From: Serratia sp. H1w
GTDB lineage: Bacteria; Pseudomonadota; Gammaproteobacteria; Enterobacterales; Enterobacteriaceae
DNA length: 64,000 bases
NCBI RefSeq assembly: GCF_000633355.1
Contig: NZ_AYMQ01000045.1
Coordinates: 62,001-126,000 of the forward strand
Direction: 5' to 3'
Shown here: positions 32,811-42,751 of the stretch, one piece after another
Numbering within the stretch: the first letter of the stretch is position 1
Layout of the letters: each line of letters begins with the position of its first letter
The notes under the pieces: model-generated
Told to the model about the DNA's origin: nothing
What the model saw: the letters and a program-made list of their open reading frames with translations, nothing else
Database searches by the model: none
Made by a program: the position numbers and the translations under genes

Positions 32811-32882
32811 TCAGAGATTGATGGTGCCGAAAGAGAAGTCTACGTTGTTGAAAGCGGTGATGATTTTGTTAATCAGTTTCAT
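32811..32882 (-). CDS. Candidate 23-residue microprotein
   Basis: This is a possible small gene, not recognised as any named family. It starts ATG at 32882, reads MKLINKIITAFNNVDFS..., and ends TGA at 32811. CTGGAG lies 9 bases before the ATG. The codons are strikingly those of highly expressed genes (AAC, ATC, ACC, TTC, GAC, GGC; no rare codon). A perfect CRP-type site is centred 37 bases upstream of the ATG and a second 93 bases upstream. The start MKL plus FNN at positions 11-13 recalls E. coli AzuC (28 residues), a CRP-regulated small protein, but the similarity is too short to prove kinship. A poor -10-like CATTAT overlaps the nearer CRP site. Confidence 0.4.
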   Translation of the reverse strand: MKLINKIITAFNNVDFSFGTINL

Positions 32883-32911
32883 AGTGGCAGTCTCCAGAGA
32901 GTCATTGATAA

Positions 32912-32927
32912 TGTGATTCACGTCACA
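32912..32927. promoter_or_regulatory. Perfect CRP-type site, proximal
   Basis: TGTGATTCACGTCACA has both half-sites of the CRP consensus TGTGA-N6-TCACA. It lies 30 bases upstream of the candidate microprotein ATG (minus strand). At this distance bound CRP would block rather than activate a promoter located just in front of that ATG. Confidence 0.7.
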
Positions 32928-32967
32928 CAAATAGGCTACACCTGGCCGCTAATTCGATCAAGCATTT

Positions 32968-32983
32968 TGTGATGTAACTCACA
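32968..32983. promoter_or_regulatory. Perfect CRP-type site, distal
   Basis: TGTGATGTAACTCACA, again TGTGA-N6-TCACA, in the A/T-rich setting CATTT...AAAAAT. Its centre is 56 bases from that of the proximal site. It could activate the minus-strand unit, or a plus-strand start near 33016 (a TATTTT at 33004-33009 would place CRP near -41). Confidence 0.75.
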
Positions 32984-33309
32984 AAAATATTAAACCGTTG
33001 TTTTATTTTAAAAGCCGTCATTTTCTTGAGTGGCTGGTTGATGGCAAACCCGACGCATTTCTGACCTGTCTCCTTTTCCCCTTTCTGTGTATGCCCTTTG
33101 TCGTTAGTTTGATACATTTAACTTAATGATTTAAAACAATAAAAAAGACTTGTCACTCACGCGTCGTTTTAAGGCGACAGGTTCCGTTATGAGGTTAAAA
33201 GCAGCGTGCGGGCAGACAAAAATAAGGGGTTAAACGGGAGGTGTTTTAAACCTTTTAAATTCAACATGATGCGTTTATTGTCTGTTTATAACCCCCACTA
33301 ATCGAAAGT

Positions 33310-33329
33310 TGGCACGCCAAGTGCATTAT
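33310..33329 (+). promoter_or_regulatory. glmZ promoter, sigma-54 and sigma-70 elements
   Basis: TGGCACG-N4-GTGCA (33310-33325) resembles the sigma-54 consensus TGGCAC-N5-TTGCA, with GG and GC spaced correctly upstream of the expected RNA 5' end at 33337. CATTAT (33324-33329) can serve as an overlapping sigma-70 -10. Overlapping sigma-70/sigma-54 promoters controlled by GlrR are known for glmY and glmZ in enterobacteria. Confidence 0.75.
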
Positions 33330-33336
33330 CTCTAGC

Positions 33337-33557
33337 GTAGATGCTCATTCCACTTCTTATGTTCGCCTTAGGCCTCATAAACCCAGGAATGATGCAGAGC
33401 CGATTTTAGGGTGCCTATTGCCCACCAGAACGATGAAAGGGTTGCTTGCAACGGCTTCATCACACTCAGGGCAAAACGTTGAGTGAGGCACCACCCCAGT
33501 TGTCCTAGACCTGATTGCTTCTTTTATACACTTGTCTCGCGGCAAGTGTTTTTTTTT
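33337..33557 (+). ncRNA. glmZ: GlmZ small RNA
   Basis: GlmZ is the Hfq-dependent sRNA that base-pairs with glmS mRNA and activates glucosamine-6-phosphate synthase; RapZ and RNase E destroy it unless GlmY competes. The 5' part GTAGATGCTCATTCC and TTCTTATGTTCGCCTTA closely match the E. coli RNA, as does the glmS-pairing segment AACGTTGAGTGA (33477-33488). The 3' end is a terminator with stem ACACTTG / CAAGTGT followed by nine Ts. Its place next to hemY is as in E. coli. At about 221 bases it is slightly longer than the E. coli RNA (about 207). Confidence 0.93.
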
Positions 33558-33579
33558 GCCTTAAGGAAAGTTTCAGGCG

Positions 33580-33610
33580 AAAAAAAGGGCCCAGCACGTA
33601 TGCTGAGCCC
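33580..33610 (-). terminator. Terminator of the hem operon
   Basis: On the minus strand GGGCTCAGCA / TGCTGGGCCC forms a 10-bp stem (one G-T pair) with a TACG tetraloop and a following T run, 19 bases after the hemY stop. Confidence 0.9.
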
Positions 33611-33628
33611 GGTTAAACGAGGCGAGAG

Positions 33629-34822
33629 TTATTCGCCGTTTTGCTTGAGCGTTAACATCAGCCCTTCACGGCGCATCTGTGTGGCTTCATCTGAGCGATG
33701 CAGTTTATCCAGTGCGTCGGCCAACCAGGCGTAGTCGTAGGCATCTGGCCGCTGTTGCAGCGCGGCATGGAACGCATCGCTGGCTTGCTGCCATTCGCCG
33801 TGCTTCATCAGTAACTGGCCCAGCGTGCTGTTGAGCAACGGCGTCGCGCCATGCTGTTTGATCTGTTGGCGTAACACTTTTTCCAACTGCTCCGGGTTGC
33901 CGGACTTGATGCGCGGGATCAGCAGCACCAGCCGCTCATCGTATTGGCGTTTCAGACCGTCCAGCACGATGCTTTGTGCCAGTTCATGGTCATTACACTC
34001 AATAAGGTGTTCTACCATCGCGACCTGAAGCGGGATTTCGTGGCGGATTTTACGGCTCTGATCTTTCCACCAACGTTTCAACCCTTCACTGCCTTCATCG
34101 GCCATAGCCTGATTCATCAGACCGATATAAGCCTGCTGCTGTAAAGCTTGAAGCTCTTCTTCGCTGTGTAGACTGATTTTGTTCATCGAAGGCAGAATTT
34201 CCAGCAGCGAGGCATAGGCACCGGTGCGCAGATAGGCCTGCTCCGCCAGCCGCAGCACTTCCGGGTGGCGCGGTGCCTGATTCAGCAAGCGATCGACGCC
34301 GTGCCGTGCCGCATGGGCTTCGCCCTGCGCCAGTTGAATACGCACGCGAGTAATGTCTACCGGTAACTGATCGGTGTCAGCCGCTTCGGCGGCACGTTCC
34401 AGATATTGATTGGTACGGAAGTCATCACCACGTTGTTGCGCTGCTTCCGCCGCCAGCAGGTAGTTAACCACGGGTTGTTCGGCATGATCGGCATTACGGG
34501 TCAGTAGTTTTTCGACCTGCTTGTAATCGCCTTCCGCCAGTTTGATCAGCGCAGCTTTGGTTTGTTTACGTGCGCGGCTGCGCTTGCGGCCAAGGAACCA
34601 GCCACGGGTACGCGCTCCGGTACGGAACACGCGGCGCAGGATCCATTCGATGACAAACAGCGCCAGGAACAGTAGCACGGCCATAATCACCAGGCCGGTG
34701 ACGCTGGTCTCAACGTTGTAATTGTCGGTCTGGATCAGCACATAGCCTTGATGGCCGGCCAGCATCGGCCCCAGCACCAGGCTGGCGATCAGCACCAGGA
34801 ACAGGAATAACACGCGTAACAT
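33629..34822 (-). CDS. hemY: HemY, TPR membrane protein of the heme operon
   Basis: HemY is an inner-membrane protein with a cytosolic or periplasmic TPR domain, linked to protoheme IX synthesis in enterobacteria; its exact role is not settled. The first ~65 residues hold two membrane segments (about 1-25 and 42-62), followed by repeated helical TPR units to the C-terminus. At 397 residues it matches E. coli (398). It is the last gene of hemCDXY, starting 3 bases after hemX. Confidence 0.95.
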   Translation of the reverse strand: MLRVLFLFLVLIASLVLGPMLAGHQGYVLIQTDNYNVETSVTGLVIMAVLLFLALFVIEWILRRVFRTGARTRGWFLGRKRSRARKQTKAALIKLAEGDYKQVEKLLTRNADHAEQPVVNYLLAAEAAQQRGDDFRTNQYLERAAEAADTDQLPVDITRVRIQLAQGEAHAARHGVDRLLNQAPRHPEVLRLAEQAYLRTGAYASLLEILPSMNKISLHSEEELQALQQQAYIGLMNQAMADEGSEGLKRWWKDQSRKIRHEIPLQVAMVEHLIECNDHELAQSIVLDGLKRQYDERLVLLIPRIKSGNPEQLEKVLRQQIKQHGATPLLNSTLGQLLMKHGEWQQASDAFHAALQQRPDAYDYAWLADALDKLHRSDEATQMRREGLMLTLKQNGE

Positions 34823-34825
34823 GGC

Positions 34826-35950
34826 TTATCCCTCCTGGTGAGTGGCAGGGGCCTGGGCCAACAGATTACGTACCCGGGTCTGCATCAGTTTTTCCAGCAT
34901 CGGCTGGCTTTTCAGCTGGCCTGGCACGTCCATTGAGATGGATTGCTGACTCAGGTTGCCCAACTCTTCCAGAAACGCCTTGGTGGCCGGATCGGTAGTA
35001 TCGAAGTAGGCGCGTACCCAGGTCGATACCGTTTCCAGCGACTGTTTATACACTTCGTTCTGATGGCGAGGGATCGCCTGTGCGGCAACCAGTAGGCGCG
35101 AACGGATATTCTCGCGCAGGTAGATATCCTGATTCGGTGCCAGCAGTGGTTCAGCACTGCTATCACGACGGCGGACGGTAATAAAGTCCGCCATAAAGTT
35201 GTGCCAGCTTTTGGTCAGGTTTTGGCGCCATTCGCTCAATGAACTGGACAGTTCGCCGTCGTCTTCGTCCATTGGCCGTTCGTCACGGTTATTATCCGCC
35301 AGACGCAGGTCGTCGACCTGATTGGACAGTTGGTTGACCTTGAGGATGATGCCGTCAAAATCCACCTGGGCTACGGCTGAGAGGGTGCCGACATCTTCAG
35401 TGATGGCGCGGCGAATATCGAGCAGACTCGGATCGTTCATCTCTGCCAGGCTGGCGTCGGCGCTTTTCAGCAGTGCGGCCGCGGTGGTGACATCCTGATC
35501 GCTCCACAGTTTACGGCCCGCCATTTTCACCAGGAAGTCTGCCTGCGCCAGCAGCCAGGTCTTGGCATCGCTGCCGGAAATCGTGGCTACTTTTTCTTGC
35601 AGCTCATTGAGCTGACGGACCAACGTGGTTTGCTCGCGATCGGCAGCCTCCAGCGTTTTACCTTGCTGTTGCAGCAAGCCTTCCAGCGCGCTCTTTTCCT
35701 GCTGCTGGCTTTGTTTCATTTCTGCCAGCTGTTGCTGCAAAGCCTGGTTAGCGGCGATCAATGTCTGCGCCTGCTGGTGCGTGTGATAATAGCCGCCAGC
35801 ACCCAGAGCGATGACCAGCACGATGGCAATCGCACCTAATACCGGGCCGGTATTTTTACCTTTCCGGTTGTCAGCGGCTGGCTTCTGGGGGCTCTCAACC
35901 GCTGGGTTTGATTCTTCAACCGCGGCGGATGGAGTGTTTTGTTCCGTCAT
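34826..35950 (-). CDS. hemX: HemX, putative uroporphyrinogen-III C-methyltransferase-like protein
   Basis: HemX is an inner-membrane protein of the hem operon, annotated as a uroporphyrinogen-III methyltransferase homologue without good evidence of activity. The ATG at 35950 ([13 protein letters not shown]) was chosen over an in-frame upstream one that lacks conservation. Order: an acidic, proline-rich cytosolic tail, a membrane segment (about 38-56), a Q/E/L-rich coiled coil (about 62-125), and a C-terminal helical domain. Length is 374 residues (E. coli 393). Confidence 0.94.
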   Translation of the reverse strand: MTEQNTPSAAVEESNPAVESPQKPAADNRKGKNTGPVLGAIAIVLVIALGAGGYYHTHQQAQTLIAANQALQQQLAEMKQSQQQEKSALEGLLQQQGKTLEAADREQTTLVRQLNELQEKVATISGSDAKTWLLAQADFLVKMAGRKLWSDQDVTTAAALLKSADASLAEMNDPSLLDIRRAITEDVGTLSAVAQVDFDGIILKVNQLSNQVDDLRLADNNRDERPMDEDDGELSSSLSEWRQNLTKSWHNFMADFITVRRRDSSAEPLLAPNQDIYLRENIRSRLLVAAQAIPRHQNEVYKQSLETVSTWVRAYFDTTDPATKAFLEELGNLSQQSISMDVPGQLKSQPMLEKLMQTRVRNLLAQAPATHQEG

Positions 35951-35972
35951 AGTGGCACATCCCATAGTCAGG

Positions 35973-36713
35973 TTATTGTAGCGCGCGGATCAGCGCGTCA
36001 TTATCTGCGTTTTCAGCTACCCGAATCGTGCTCCAGCCCAGCTCCTGGGCAAGGGTAGCAAGACGTTCACTGACCACGACCAGGCGGCAACGTAACAGCC
36101 ACGAAGAACGATAGTAATCAGGAACTAAAGTATAGAGCTGTTGTAACATTTCGCCGCTGGTCACTACCAGCGTATCGATACCGGCGCGTTGCCAGTGCGC
36201 GCTTTGCTCACTGCCATCATAGTGCACCGGGCTGCGTTGATAACACTCATAATAGCTTACCGCCGCGCCGCGCTCAGCCAGCGTGTCGCCGAGCAGTTCA
36301 CGGCCCCCGTTGCCCCGCATGATCAACGCCTGTTTACCGGCAAGCTTTTGTAATGCCGGCATTAGCAGCAGCATCTCGCTGATCTCACGTTCACGCGGGT
36401 ATTCTACCGGCAGGCTGCTGATGCGGTGCATTGCCAGCGCGGTGGTACGGCCAATAGCATAATAGGACAACTGGCCAGGCCATTGAAGCCCGGCACGGTT
36501 GATCACCGAACTGGCATAGCTGACGGCGTGCTGTGACAGGGCAAACACCAAATCGCCAGTGTGCAATCCGGCCAGCCCCTGAGGCAAGCGGGCAAGATCG
36601 TTACCGGGTGCGAAGTCGATCAGCGGCACATGAAAGGCAACCCGGCCAAGTGCGCGCAGGCGGCTCACCAGTTGCTCTCCAGCGGGAGAAGGGCGGGTTA
36701 CCAGAATGGTCAT
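35973..36713 (-). CDS. hemD: Uroporphyrinogen-III synthase
   Basis: HemD closes hydroxymethylbilane to uroporphyrinogen III with inversion of ring D, the branch point to heme, siroheme and B12. At 246 residues it matches E. coli. It starts [19 protein letters not shown] and contains the conserved YAIGRTTA and [10 protein letters not shown] segments. The start overlaps hemC by 4 bases. Confidence 0.96.
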   Translation of the reverse strand: MTILVTRPSPAGEQLVSRLRALGRVAFHVPLIDFAPGNDLARLPQGLAGLHTGDLVFALSQHAVSYASSVINRAGLQWPGQLSYYAIGRTTALAMHRISSLPVEYPREREISEMLLLMPALQKLAGKQALIMRGNGGRELLGDTLAERGAAVSYYECYQRSPVHYDGSEQSAHWQRAGIDTLVVTSGEMLQQLYTLVPDYYRSSWLLRCRLVVVSERLATLAQELGWSTIRVAENADNDALIRALQ

Positions 36714-37651
36714 GCAGGAGGATTTCCCTGGTAAACGTCATGCAGGATCTCGCGGGCACCGGCGGCCAACAGTTCTTCTGCCAGTTCTACGCCCATTTGC
36801 TCTGCCTGTGCCGACGGGCCACGGCGTTCACCGCAGACCATCTGGCTGCCGTCGGGAGCGCCCACCAGCGCGCGTAACCACAGCTCGTCGCCTACCAGTT
36901 CGGCATAGCTGCCGATCGGAACCTGGCATCCGCCTTCCAGTCGTGTGTTCATGGCACGCTCGGCACGGACACGAATTTCGGTTTCGCGGTGGTTGAGCGG
37001 AGCCAGTAAGGCGCGGGTGACGTCATCGTCAAGGCGGCATTCGATACCCACCGCCCCCTGACCGACCGCAGGCAAGGATTCTTCAGCGCTCAGCGGGGAA
37101 CGGATACGCTGTTCCAGGCCCAGGCGTTTTAATCCGGCTACAGCCAGAATAATTGCATCGTAATCTCCGTTATCCAGCTTGCCCAGGCGGGTGCCGACGT
37201 TGCCCCGCAGATCGCGCACGATCAGATCCGGGCGACGACGACGCAGCTGGCACTGACGGCGCAGGCTGGAGGTACCCACCACGCTGCCCAGCGGCAGTTG
37301 GTCGAGCGAGGCAAAGTTGTTAGAAACGAAAGCATCGCGCGGATCGTCACGTTCGCAGATGGTGACTAATCCCAGACCTTCAGGGAAATCGACGGGGACG
37401 TCTTTCATCGAGTGCACGGCAATATCCGCCCGGCCTTCCAGCAGCGCCAGCTCAAGTTCTTTGACGAACAGGCCCTTACCGCCAACCTTGGCCAGCGGCG
37501 TATCCAGAATGATGTCGCCGCGCGTGACCATTGGCACCAGCTCGACCTGCAAGCCCGGATGGCTAGCCATCAGGCGCTGCTGAACATAGTGTGCTTGCCA
37601 GAGGGCAAGTGGGCTCTGACGGGTGGCAATTCGAATAATTTTGTCTAACAT
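36710..37651 (-). CDS. hemC: Hydroxymethylbilane synthase (porphobilinogen deaminase)
   Basis: HemC polymerises four porphobilinogens into hydroxymethylbilane using a covalent dipyrromethane cofactor. At 313 residues it matches E. coli. It shows [15 protein letters not shown] near the start, HSMKDVP with the catalytic aspartate (about 84), [16 protein letters not shown], and the cofactor cysteine in [13 protein letters not shown] (about 242). It is first gene of hemCDXY, divergent from cyaA. Confidence 0.97.
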   Translation of the reverse strand: MLDKIIRIATRQSPLALWQAHYVQQRLMASHPGLQVELVPMVTRGDIILDTPLAKVGGKGLFVKELELALLEGRADIAVHSMKDVPVDFPEGLGLVTICERDDPRDAFVSNNFASLDQLPLGSVVGTSSLRRQCQLRRRRPDLIVRDLRGNVGTRLGKLDNGDYDAIILAVAGLKRLGLEQRIRSPLSAEESLPAVGQGAVGIECRLDDDVTRALLAPLNHRETEIRVRAERAMNTRLEGGCQVPIGSYAELVGDELWLRALVGAPDGSQMVCGERRGPSAQAEQMGVELAEELLAAGAREILHDVYQGNPPA

Positions 37652-37965
37652 GCTGGTTACCGTTTTTATAATTCGCCGTCCATCCTACCACTGAGGACGA
37701 AAACTGTCAGTGCAAGAAGCCACAGGCGGAGAAAGGACAACGGAATCAAAGGGACGTGAGGGAAAGTTGGCGGTAGTTCACACTGCGAGTAAATCGTTTA
37801 TAGAAGCGCTACGGTAAGTGTGGAGCTTTACCTCCTTTACGGTCAATCAGCAAGGTGTTAGATTGATCACGTTTCCAGCAATAAGTCGTCAAATATTCTT
37901 CTAAACTAAAGACGCAGCGGGAATACGGGTTTTTTTCAAGCATCGGGATAATCAGGCGAGACGTC
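37652..37965. other. Divergent hemC-cyaA control region, 314 bases
   Basis: No gene is seen. It carries the cyaA CRP site (37856-37871) and a possible cyaA promoter TTTCCA-N16-TATTCT (37872-37899). The hemC promoter should be on the left side but could not be fixed. A run of seven Ts at about 37930-37936 precedes the cyaA ribosome site. Confidence 0.45.
37856..37871 (+). promoter_or_regulatory. CRP site of the cyaA promoter
   Basis: TGTTAGATTGATCACG in the setting AGGTGTTAGATTGATCACGT closely matches the CRP site of the E. coli cyaA promoter, through which cAMP-CRP represses adenylate cyclase synthesis. It is about 95 bases upstream of the start codon. Confidence 0.8.
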
Positions 37966-40524
37966 TTGTACCTCTACATCGAGACACTGAAACAAAGACT
38001 GGATGCGATCAACCAACTACGTGTCGATCGTGCCCTGGCGGCCATGAAGCCCGCGTTCCAACGGGTCTACAGTCTGCTGCCTACCTTATTGCACCACCAT
38101 CATCCACTGATGCCGGGCTACCTCAACGGTAACGTTCCCCATGGCATCTGTATCTACACGCCTGATGAAACCCAGCAAGCTTATCTCAATGATTTAGAAG
38201 ACAAATGGGGCAGCCCGTTTGAAAAGATGGCCACGGGTGAACTGCCGATAACCGCGCTTTACTCTATGGGGAGTACCTCCTCGATCGGCCAGAGCTGTAC
38301 GTCGGATCTCGATATCTGGGTCTGTCACCAATCCTGGCTGGACAACGAAGAACGCAACCGCTTACAGCAGAAATGTAGCCTGCTGGAGAAATGGGCGGCC
38401 TCGATGGGGGTGGAAGTCAGCTTCTTCCTGATCGGCGAAAACCGCTTCCGTCATAACGAAAGTGGCAGCCTGGGCGGTGAAGACTGCGGGTCGACCCAAC
38501 ATATCCTGTTGCTCGATGAGTTCTACCGCACGGCCGTGCGCCTGGCGGGGAAACGTATCCTGTGGAACATGGTGCCGGGCGAAGAAGAAGCGCATTACGA
38601 TGAGTACGTGCTGTCGCTGTATTCCCAGGGTGTGTTAACCCCGAATGAGTGGCTGGATCTCGGTGGATTGAGCACGCTCTCTGCCGAAGAGTATTTCGGT
38701 GCCAGCCTGTGGCAGTTGTATAAGAGCATCGATTCGCCGTACAAGGCGGTGCTGAAAACGCTGCTGCTCGAAGCCTATTCGTGGGAATACCCCAAAACTC
38801 AGCTGCTGGCGATGGGGATCAAACATCGTCTGCACCAGGGTGAGATCGTCTGTTTCGGCCTTGATGCTTACTGCATGATGCTGGAGCGCGTCACCCACTA
38901 CCTGACCGAAATCAACGATACCACCCGTCTGGATCTGGTTCGCCGCTGCTTCTATCTGAAGGTCTGCGAGAAGCTGTCGCTGACCAACAACGCCAGTATC
39001 GGTTGGCGGCGCGAAATTCTCAGCCAGTTGGTCAGTGAATGGGGCTGGGACGCAGAGCGGTTGGAGATCCTCGATAACCGGGCCAACTGGAAGATCGAAC
39101 GGGTGCGCGAAGCCCATAACGAACTGCTGGATGCGATGATGCAAAGCTATCGCAACCTGATCCGTTTCGCTCGGCGCAACAACCTCAGCGTCAGCGCCAG
39201 CCCGCAGGATATCGGGGTGCTGACCCGTAAACTGTACGCTGCCTTTGAAGCGCTACCGGGTAAGGTCACGCTGGTTAACCCACAGATTTCACCAGACCTG
39301 TCAGAAAACGATCTGACCTTTATTCACGTGCCGGTTGGCCGCGCCAACCGCACCGGCTGGTACCTGTATAACCAGGCACCGGAGATGAGCTCGATCGTCA
39401 GCCATCAGCCGCTGGAATATAACCGCTATCTGAACAAGCTGGTCGCCTGGGCCTATTTCAACGGCCTGCTCACGTCGCGCACCCGCTTGCATATCAAGAG
39501 CGGCAATATCTGCGACACTGCCAAACTGCAAGAACTGGTTGCCGATGTGTCGCACCATTTCCCGCTGCGTTTGGCCGCACCTACGCCGAAAGCGCTCTAC
39601 AGTCCATGTGAAATCCGCCATCTGGCGATTATCGTCAACCTGGAAAACGACCCGACGGCGGCTTTCCGCAATCAGGTGGTGCATTTCGATTTCCGTAAGC
39701 TGGACGTGTTCAGCTTTGGCCAGCAGCAACAGTGCCTGGTTGGCAGTATCGATCTGTTGTATCGCAACTCGTGGAACGAAGTGCGTACCCTGCATTTCAG
39801 CGGTGAGCAGTCGGTGCTGGAAGCGTTGAAGACCATTCTTGGCAAGATGCACCAGGATGCCGCTCCGCCAGAGTCGGTGGAAGTGTTCTGCTATAGCCAA
39901 CACCTGCGTGGCCTGATCCGTACCCGCATTCAGCAACTGGTTTCCGAGTGTATTGAGCTGCGCCTTTCCAGCACCCGTCTTGAGCCGGGCCGCTTTAAAG
40001 CGGTGCGTGTGGCAGGGCAAACCTGGGGCCTGTTCTTTGAACGCCTGAGCGTATCGGTGCAGAAGCTGGAAAACGCCGTGGAGTTCTACGGGGCGATCTC
40101 CAACAACAAACTGCATGGCCTGTCGATCAAGGTCGAAACCGATCAGGTGCATTTGCCGCCGGTAGTCGATGGTTTTGCCAGCGAGGGGATCATCCAGTTC
40201 TTCTTCGAAGACACCACGGATGACAAAGGCTTCAATATCTACATTCTGGACGAGTCGAACCGGGTTGAGGTTTATCACCATTGTGAAGGGAGCAAAGAGG
40301 AGTTGGTGCGCGACGTCAGCCGTTTCTACTCCTCCTCACACGATCGCTTTACCTACGGCTCCAGCTTTATCAACTTCAACCTGCCGCAGTTCTATCAGAT
40401 TGTGCATCTGGATGGCCGCACCCAGGTGATCCCATTCCGCAGCAATGCCTTGTCGAACCTGTGCGTCACGGTCGCCGACGGCAATCTAGCGCAGCCTCTG
40501 AAGCAGCAATTCCAACTGCACTAA
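37966..40524 (+). CDS. cyaA: Class I adenylate cyclase
   Basis: CyaA makes cAMP from ATP and is stimulated by phosphorylated EIIA-Glc, setting CRP activity. The rare TTG start, also used by E. coli cyaA, is kept here: it gives [20 protein letters not shown], the conserved N-terminus; CAGGCGAG lies upstream. At 852 residues (E. coli 848) it has the N-terminal catalytic domain with [19 protein letters not shown] (about 103-121), where the DLD aspartates bind metal, and the C-terminal regulatory half. A palindrome follows the stop. Confidence 0.97.
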   Translation: MYLYIETLKQRLDAINQLRVDRALAAMKPAFQRVYSLLPTLLHHHHPLMPGYLNGNVPHGICIYTPDETQQAYLNDLEDKWGSPFEKMATGELPITALYSMGSTSSIGQSCTSDLDIWVCHQSWLDNEERNRLQQKCSLLEKWAASMGVEVSFFLIGENRFRHNESGSLGGEDCGSTQHILLLDEFYRTAVRLAGKRILWNMVPGEEEAHYDEYVLSLYSQGVLTPNEWLDLGGLSTLSAEEYFGASLWQLYKSIDSPYKAVLKTLLLEAYSWEYPKTQLLAMGIKHRLHQGEIVCFGLDAYCMMLERVTHYLTEINDTTRLDLVRRCFYLKVCEKLSLTNNASIGWRREILSQLVSEWGWDAERLEILDNRANWKIERVREAHNELLDAMMQSYRNLIRFARRNNLSVSASPQDIGVLTRKLYAAFEALPGKVTLVNPQISPDLSENDLTFIHVPVGRANRTGWYLYNQAPEMSSIVSHQPLEYNRYLNKLVAWAYFNGLLTSRTRLHIKSGNICDTAKLQELVADVSHHFPLRLAAPTPKALYSPCEIRHLAIIVNLENDPTAAFRNQVVHFDFRKLDVFSFGQQQQCLVGSIDLLYRNSWNEVRTLHFSGEQSVLEALKTILGKMHQDAAPPESVEVFCYSQHLRGLIRTRIQQLVSECIELRLSSTRLEPGRFKAVRVAGQTWGLFFERLSVSVQKLENAVEFYGAISNNKLHGLSIKVETDQVHLPPVVDGFASEGIIQFFFEDTTDDKGFNIYILDESNRVEVYHHCEGSKEELVRDVSRFYSSSHDRFTYGSSFINFNLPQFYQIVHLDGRTQVIPFRSNALSNLCVTVADGNLAQPLKQQFQLH

Positions 40525-40530
40525 AACATG

Positions 40531-40552
40531 AGGGCGCAGCAGTATGCGCCCT
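40531..40552 (+). terminator. Stem-loop between cyaA and cyaY
   Basis: AGGGCGCA / TGCGCCCT, a perfect 8-bp stem with a 6-base loop, lies 6 bases after cyaA and before the convergent cyaY end. No T-tract is present; likely a transcript end for one or both genes. Confidence 0.5.
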
Positions 40553-40563
40553 ATCAGCAGAAC

Positions 40564-40890
40564 TCAGCTAAAGCTGAGCGTCTCACCGGACTGGGTGCTG
40601 GCTGCCTCGCTAAGCAACTCGTAAAACTCCCGGCCGCTGCGATCGCATTGCCAGCTCTCGTCACGATAACTGAAGTGATAGCCTCCGGTCTTGGTGGCCA
40701 GCCACACCTGGTGTAACGGCTCCTGACGGTTGATCACAATCTTGCTGCCGTTTTCGAAGCTGAGCGTCATCACGCCACCGTTGGTTTCGTAATCGATGTC
40801 CGCATCGCCGTCAAAATCGTCCAGGGTCTGTTCAATATTCAGCATCAGTTGGTCGGCCAACTGATGAAACTCGCTATCGTTCATAATCAT
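40564..40890 (-). CDS. cyaY: Frataxin homologue CyaY
   Basis: CyaY is the bacterial frataxin that binds iron and tunes Fe-S cluster assembly by the IscS-IscU complex. At 108 residues (E. coli 106) it has the acidic first helix ([20 protein letters not shown], then [12 protein letters not shown]) and beta-sheet motifs [21 protein letters not shown] and [13 protein letters not shown] of the family. It converges on cyaA. Confidence 0.96.
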   Translation of the reverse strand: MIMNDSEFHQLADQLMLNIEQTLDDFDGDADIDYETNGGVMTLSFENGSKIVINRQEPLHQVWLATKTGGYHFSYRDESWQCDRSGREFYELLSEAASTQSGETLSFS

Positions 40891-40955
40891 TCCTATTGCT
40901 TTTCATGATCCACCTGCGATTATAGTGAGCTTGGACGCATGAATTACAGGCATTA

Positions 40956-41156
40956 ATGCAAATGAAAAAACAACTACGCTATGCGCTGATGGCCGTATTG
41001 CTGGCCGGGCTCTCTGGCTGTGGCCTGAAGGGCCCGCTGTATTTTCCGCCGAAGGACAAACCGGCAGAGCAACCGGTGACCAGTGTCGGTACCGTAAGCA
41101 AAAACCAACAAGAACCCGCTGGCACTCAGCAGCAACCGTCGATGAACAACCAGTAA
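40956..41156 (+). CDS. lptM: LPS translocon lipoprotein LptM (YifL)
   Basis: LptM (YifL) is a small outer-membrane lipoprotein that assists LptDE maturation. The 66-residue product has a short signal with lipobox LSGC followed by GLKGPLYFPPKDK, the family hallmark that mimics LPS binding, then a Q/P/S/N-rich tail. Two starts are possible, ATG at 40956 (ACAGG 6 bases upstream) or ATG at 40962. It precedes dapF as in E. coli. Confidence 0.92.
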   Translation: MQMKKQLRYALMAVLLAGLSGCGLKGPLYFPPKDKPAEQPVTSVGTVSKNQQEPAGTQQQPSMNNQ

Positions 41157-41225
41157 TGAGCATTTATGGTGGCTGATGCCGCCATAAATATCAGACGGTA
41201 CGTCGTCCAGATAGCGGAGTATGAT

Positions 41226-42050
41226 ATGCAGTTCTCCAAAATGCACGGTTTGGGCAACGACTTTATGGTGGTCGATGCCGTTACACAGAACGTCTACTTT
41301 TCACCTGAGCTGATCCGCCGCCTGGCCGATCGGCATTTGGGTGTGGGTTTCGACCAGCTGTTGGTGGTAGAACCGCCTTACGATCCCGAACTCGATTTTC
41401 ATTACCGCATTTTCAATGCCGACGGTAGCGAAGTGGCTCAGTGTGGCAACGGTGCCCGCTGCTTTGCCCGCTTTGTGCGCTTGAAAGGGTTGACCAACAA
41501 ACGTGATATCCGCGTCAGTACCCAGACCGGGCGCATGATCTTGAGCGTCACCGATGATGACCTGGTCAGCGTCAATATGGGTGAGCCGAACTTCGATCCG
41601 CAGATAGTGCCATTCCGCGCCACCAAAGAAGAAAAAACCTACATCATGCGTGCGGCGGAGCATACGGTACTGTGCGGTGTAGTCTCTATGGGCAATCCGC
41701 ATTGCGTGCTGCAAGTGGACGATGTGAAAACCGCCAAGGTGGAGCTGCTGGGGCCGGTACTGGAAGGGCACGAGCGTTTCCCGGAACGCGCCAACATCGG
41801 CTTTATGCAGGTCGTCAGCCGTGAGCACATCAAACTGCGGGTTTACGAACGCGGCGCGGGTGAAACCCAGGCTTGCGGTAGCGGTGCCTGTGCTGCCGTA
41901 GCGGTGGGTATTGTGCAGGAGCTATTGTCAGAGGAAGTTCATGTCGAACTGCCCGGCGGCAGCCTGCATATTCGCTGGAAAGGGCCAGGGGAACCGTTAT
42001 TTATGACCGGCCCGGCCACCCATGTTTATGACGGATTTATTCATTTATGA
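41226..42050 (+). CDS. dapF: Diaminopimelate epimerase
   Basis: DapF converts LL- to meso-diaminopimelate for lysine and peptidoglycan synthesis, without cofactor. The ATG at 41226 gives [15 protein letters not shown] and 274 residues, the E. coli length; the longer upstream frame is not conserved. The two catalytic cysteines are in AQCGNGARC (C73) and [10 protein letters not shown] (about C217). The 3' end overlaps yigA by 4 bases. Confidence 0.97.
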   Translation: MQFSKMHGLGNDFMVVDAVTQNVYFSPELIRRLADRHLGVGFDQLLVVEPPYDPELDFHYRIFNADGSEVAQCGNGARCFARFVRLKGLTNKRDIRVSTQTGRMILSVTDDDLVSVNMGEPNFDPQIVPFRATKEEKTYIMRAAEHTVLCGVVSMGNPHCVLQVDDVKTAKVELLGPVLEGHERFPERANIGFMQVVSREHIKLRVYERGAGETQACGSGACAAVAVGIVQELLSEEVHVELPGGSLHIRWKGPGEPLFMTGPATHVYDGFIHL

Positions 42051-42751
42051 AGCAGGTCGACGATCAGATAGCCACGGGCATTGAGCTGGATGATGAGACG
42101 GTGATGCAGTATCTGATGCAGAATCCGGACTTCTTTATGCGCAATGCACGGCTGGTTGAACAGATGCGAGTGCCTCACCCGGTGCGCGGTACGGTATCGC
42201 TGGTGGAGTGGCATCTGGCGCGTCAGCGCAACCAAATCACTCAGTTGGAAGAAGAGATCACCTTGCTGATGGAGCAGGCCAGCGCCAACGAAACGTTGTT
42301 TGGCAGCCTGCTGCACCTACAGGCCGATCTGGCCACCGCCAGCAGCCTGCAAGACATGCTCAACCGCTTGCAGCGTTGGGCGCGCGGGTTTGGGCTGGCA
42401 GGGGCGAATATCCGCCTGTTTAGCGATCGCTGGAATATTGGCGCGCCGTCGGATTTCACCCACCTTGGCCTGACTCCTTCGGCGTTTGAGCCGCTGCGCA
42501 TTCAGCGCCTGGGCGATCGCTATCATTATCTCGGTAGCCTCAATGGCCCCGAGTTGCTACTGCTGTTACCGCAGGCCAAACAGGTCGGCTCCGTGGCGTT
42601 ATCGTTGATGGGCGAGCAGGGCGAGCTTGGCATGGTGATCTTCAGCAGCCGTGATCCCCAACATTATCAGCAGGGGATGGGCACCGTGATGCTCGGCCAA
42701 CTGGCGCGCATGTTGCCAAAACTGCTGGAACGCTGGATAGAACGCGCATGA
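42047..42751 (+). CDS. yigA: DUF484 protein YigA
   Basis: YigA is a conserved protein of unknown function with a GAF-like fold, always near xerC. At 234 residues it matches E. coli (235). The N-terminus has [20 protein letters not shown], then a predicted coiled coil (about 62-90, [18 protein letters not shown]), then the GAF-like part with [13 protein letters not shown]. It overlaps dapF and xerC by 4 bases each, so it is translated in the same unit. Confidence 0.93.
   Translation: MKQVDDQIATGIELDDETVMQYLMQNPDFFMRNARLVEQMRVPHPVRGTVSLVEWHLARQRNQITQLEEEITLLMEQASANETLFGSLLHLQADLATASSLQDMLNRLQRWARGFGLAGANIRLFSDRWNIGAPSDFTHLGLTPSAFEPLRIQRLGDRYHYLGSLNGPELLLLLPQAKQVGSVALSLMGEQGELGMVIFSSRDPQHYQQGMGTVMLGQLARMLPKLLERWIERA

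Larger units (their letters stand above)
32484..33336. other. Gap proM-glmZ, about 850 bases
   Basis: E. coli has aslB and aslA in this interval; neither is seen here. The gap holds the tRNA terminator, two palindromic repeats (32533-32552, 32582-32615), a possible 23-residue gene on the minus strand (32811-32882), two perfect CRP-type sites (32912-32927, 32968-32983) and the upstream region of glmZ. One possible GlrR-type site (consensus TGTC-N10-GACA) with a mismatch is CGTC-N10-GACA at 33162-33179. The 82-codon plus-strand frame at 32724-32972 is not supported. Confidence 0.5.

Noticed and set aside
32724-32972. 82-codon plus-strand frame between proM and glmZ
   Set aside because: No ribosome site, no known family, ordinary codon use; the minus-strand microprotein in the same place has better codon and context support.
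39301-40281. 326-codon minus-strand frame inside cyaA
   Set aside because: Shadow frame of the conserved cyclase gene with no independent support.
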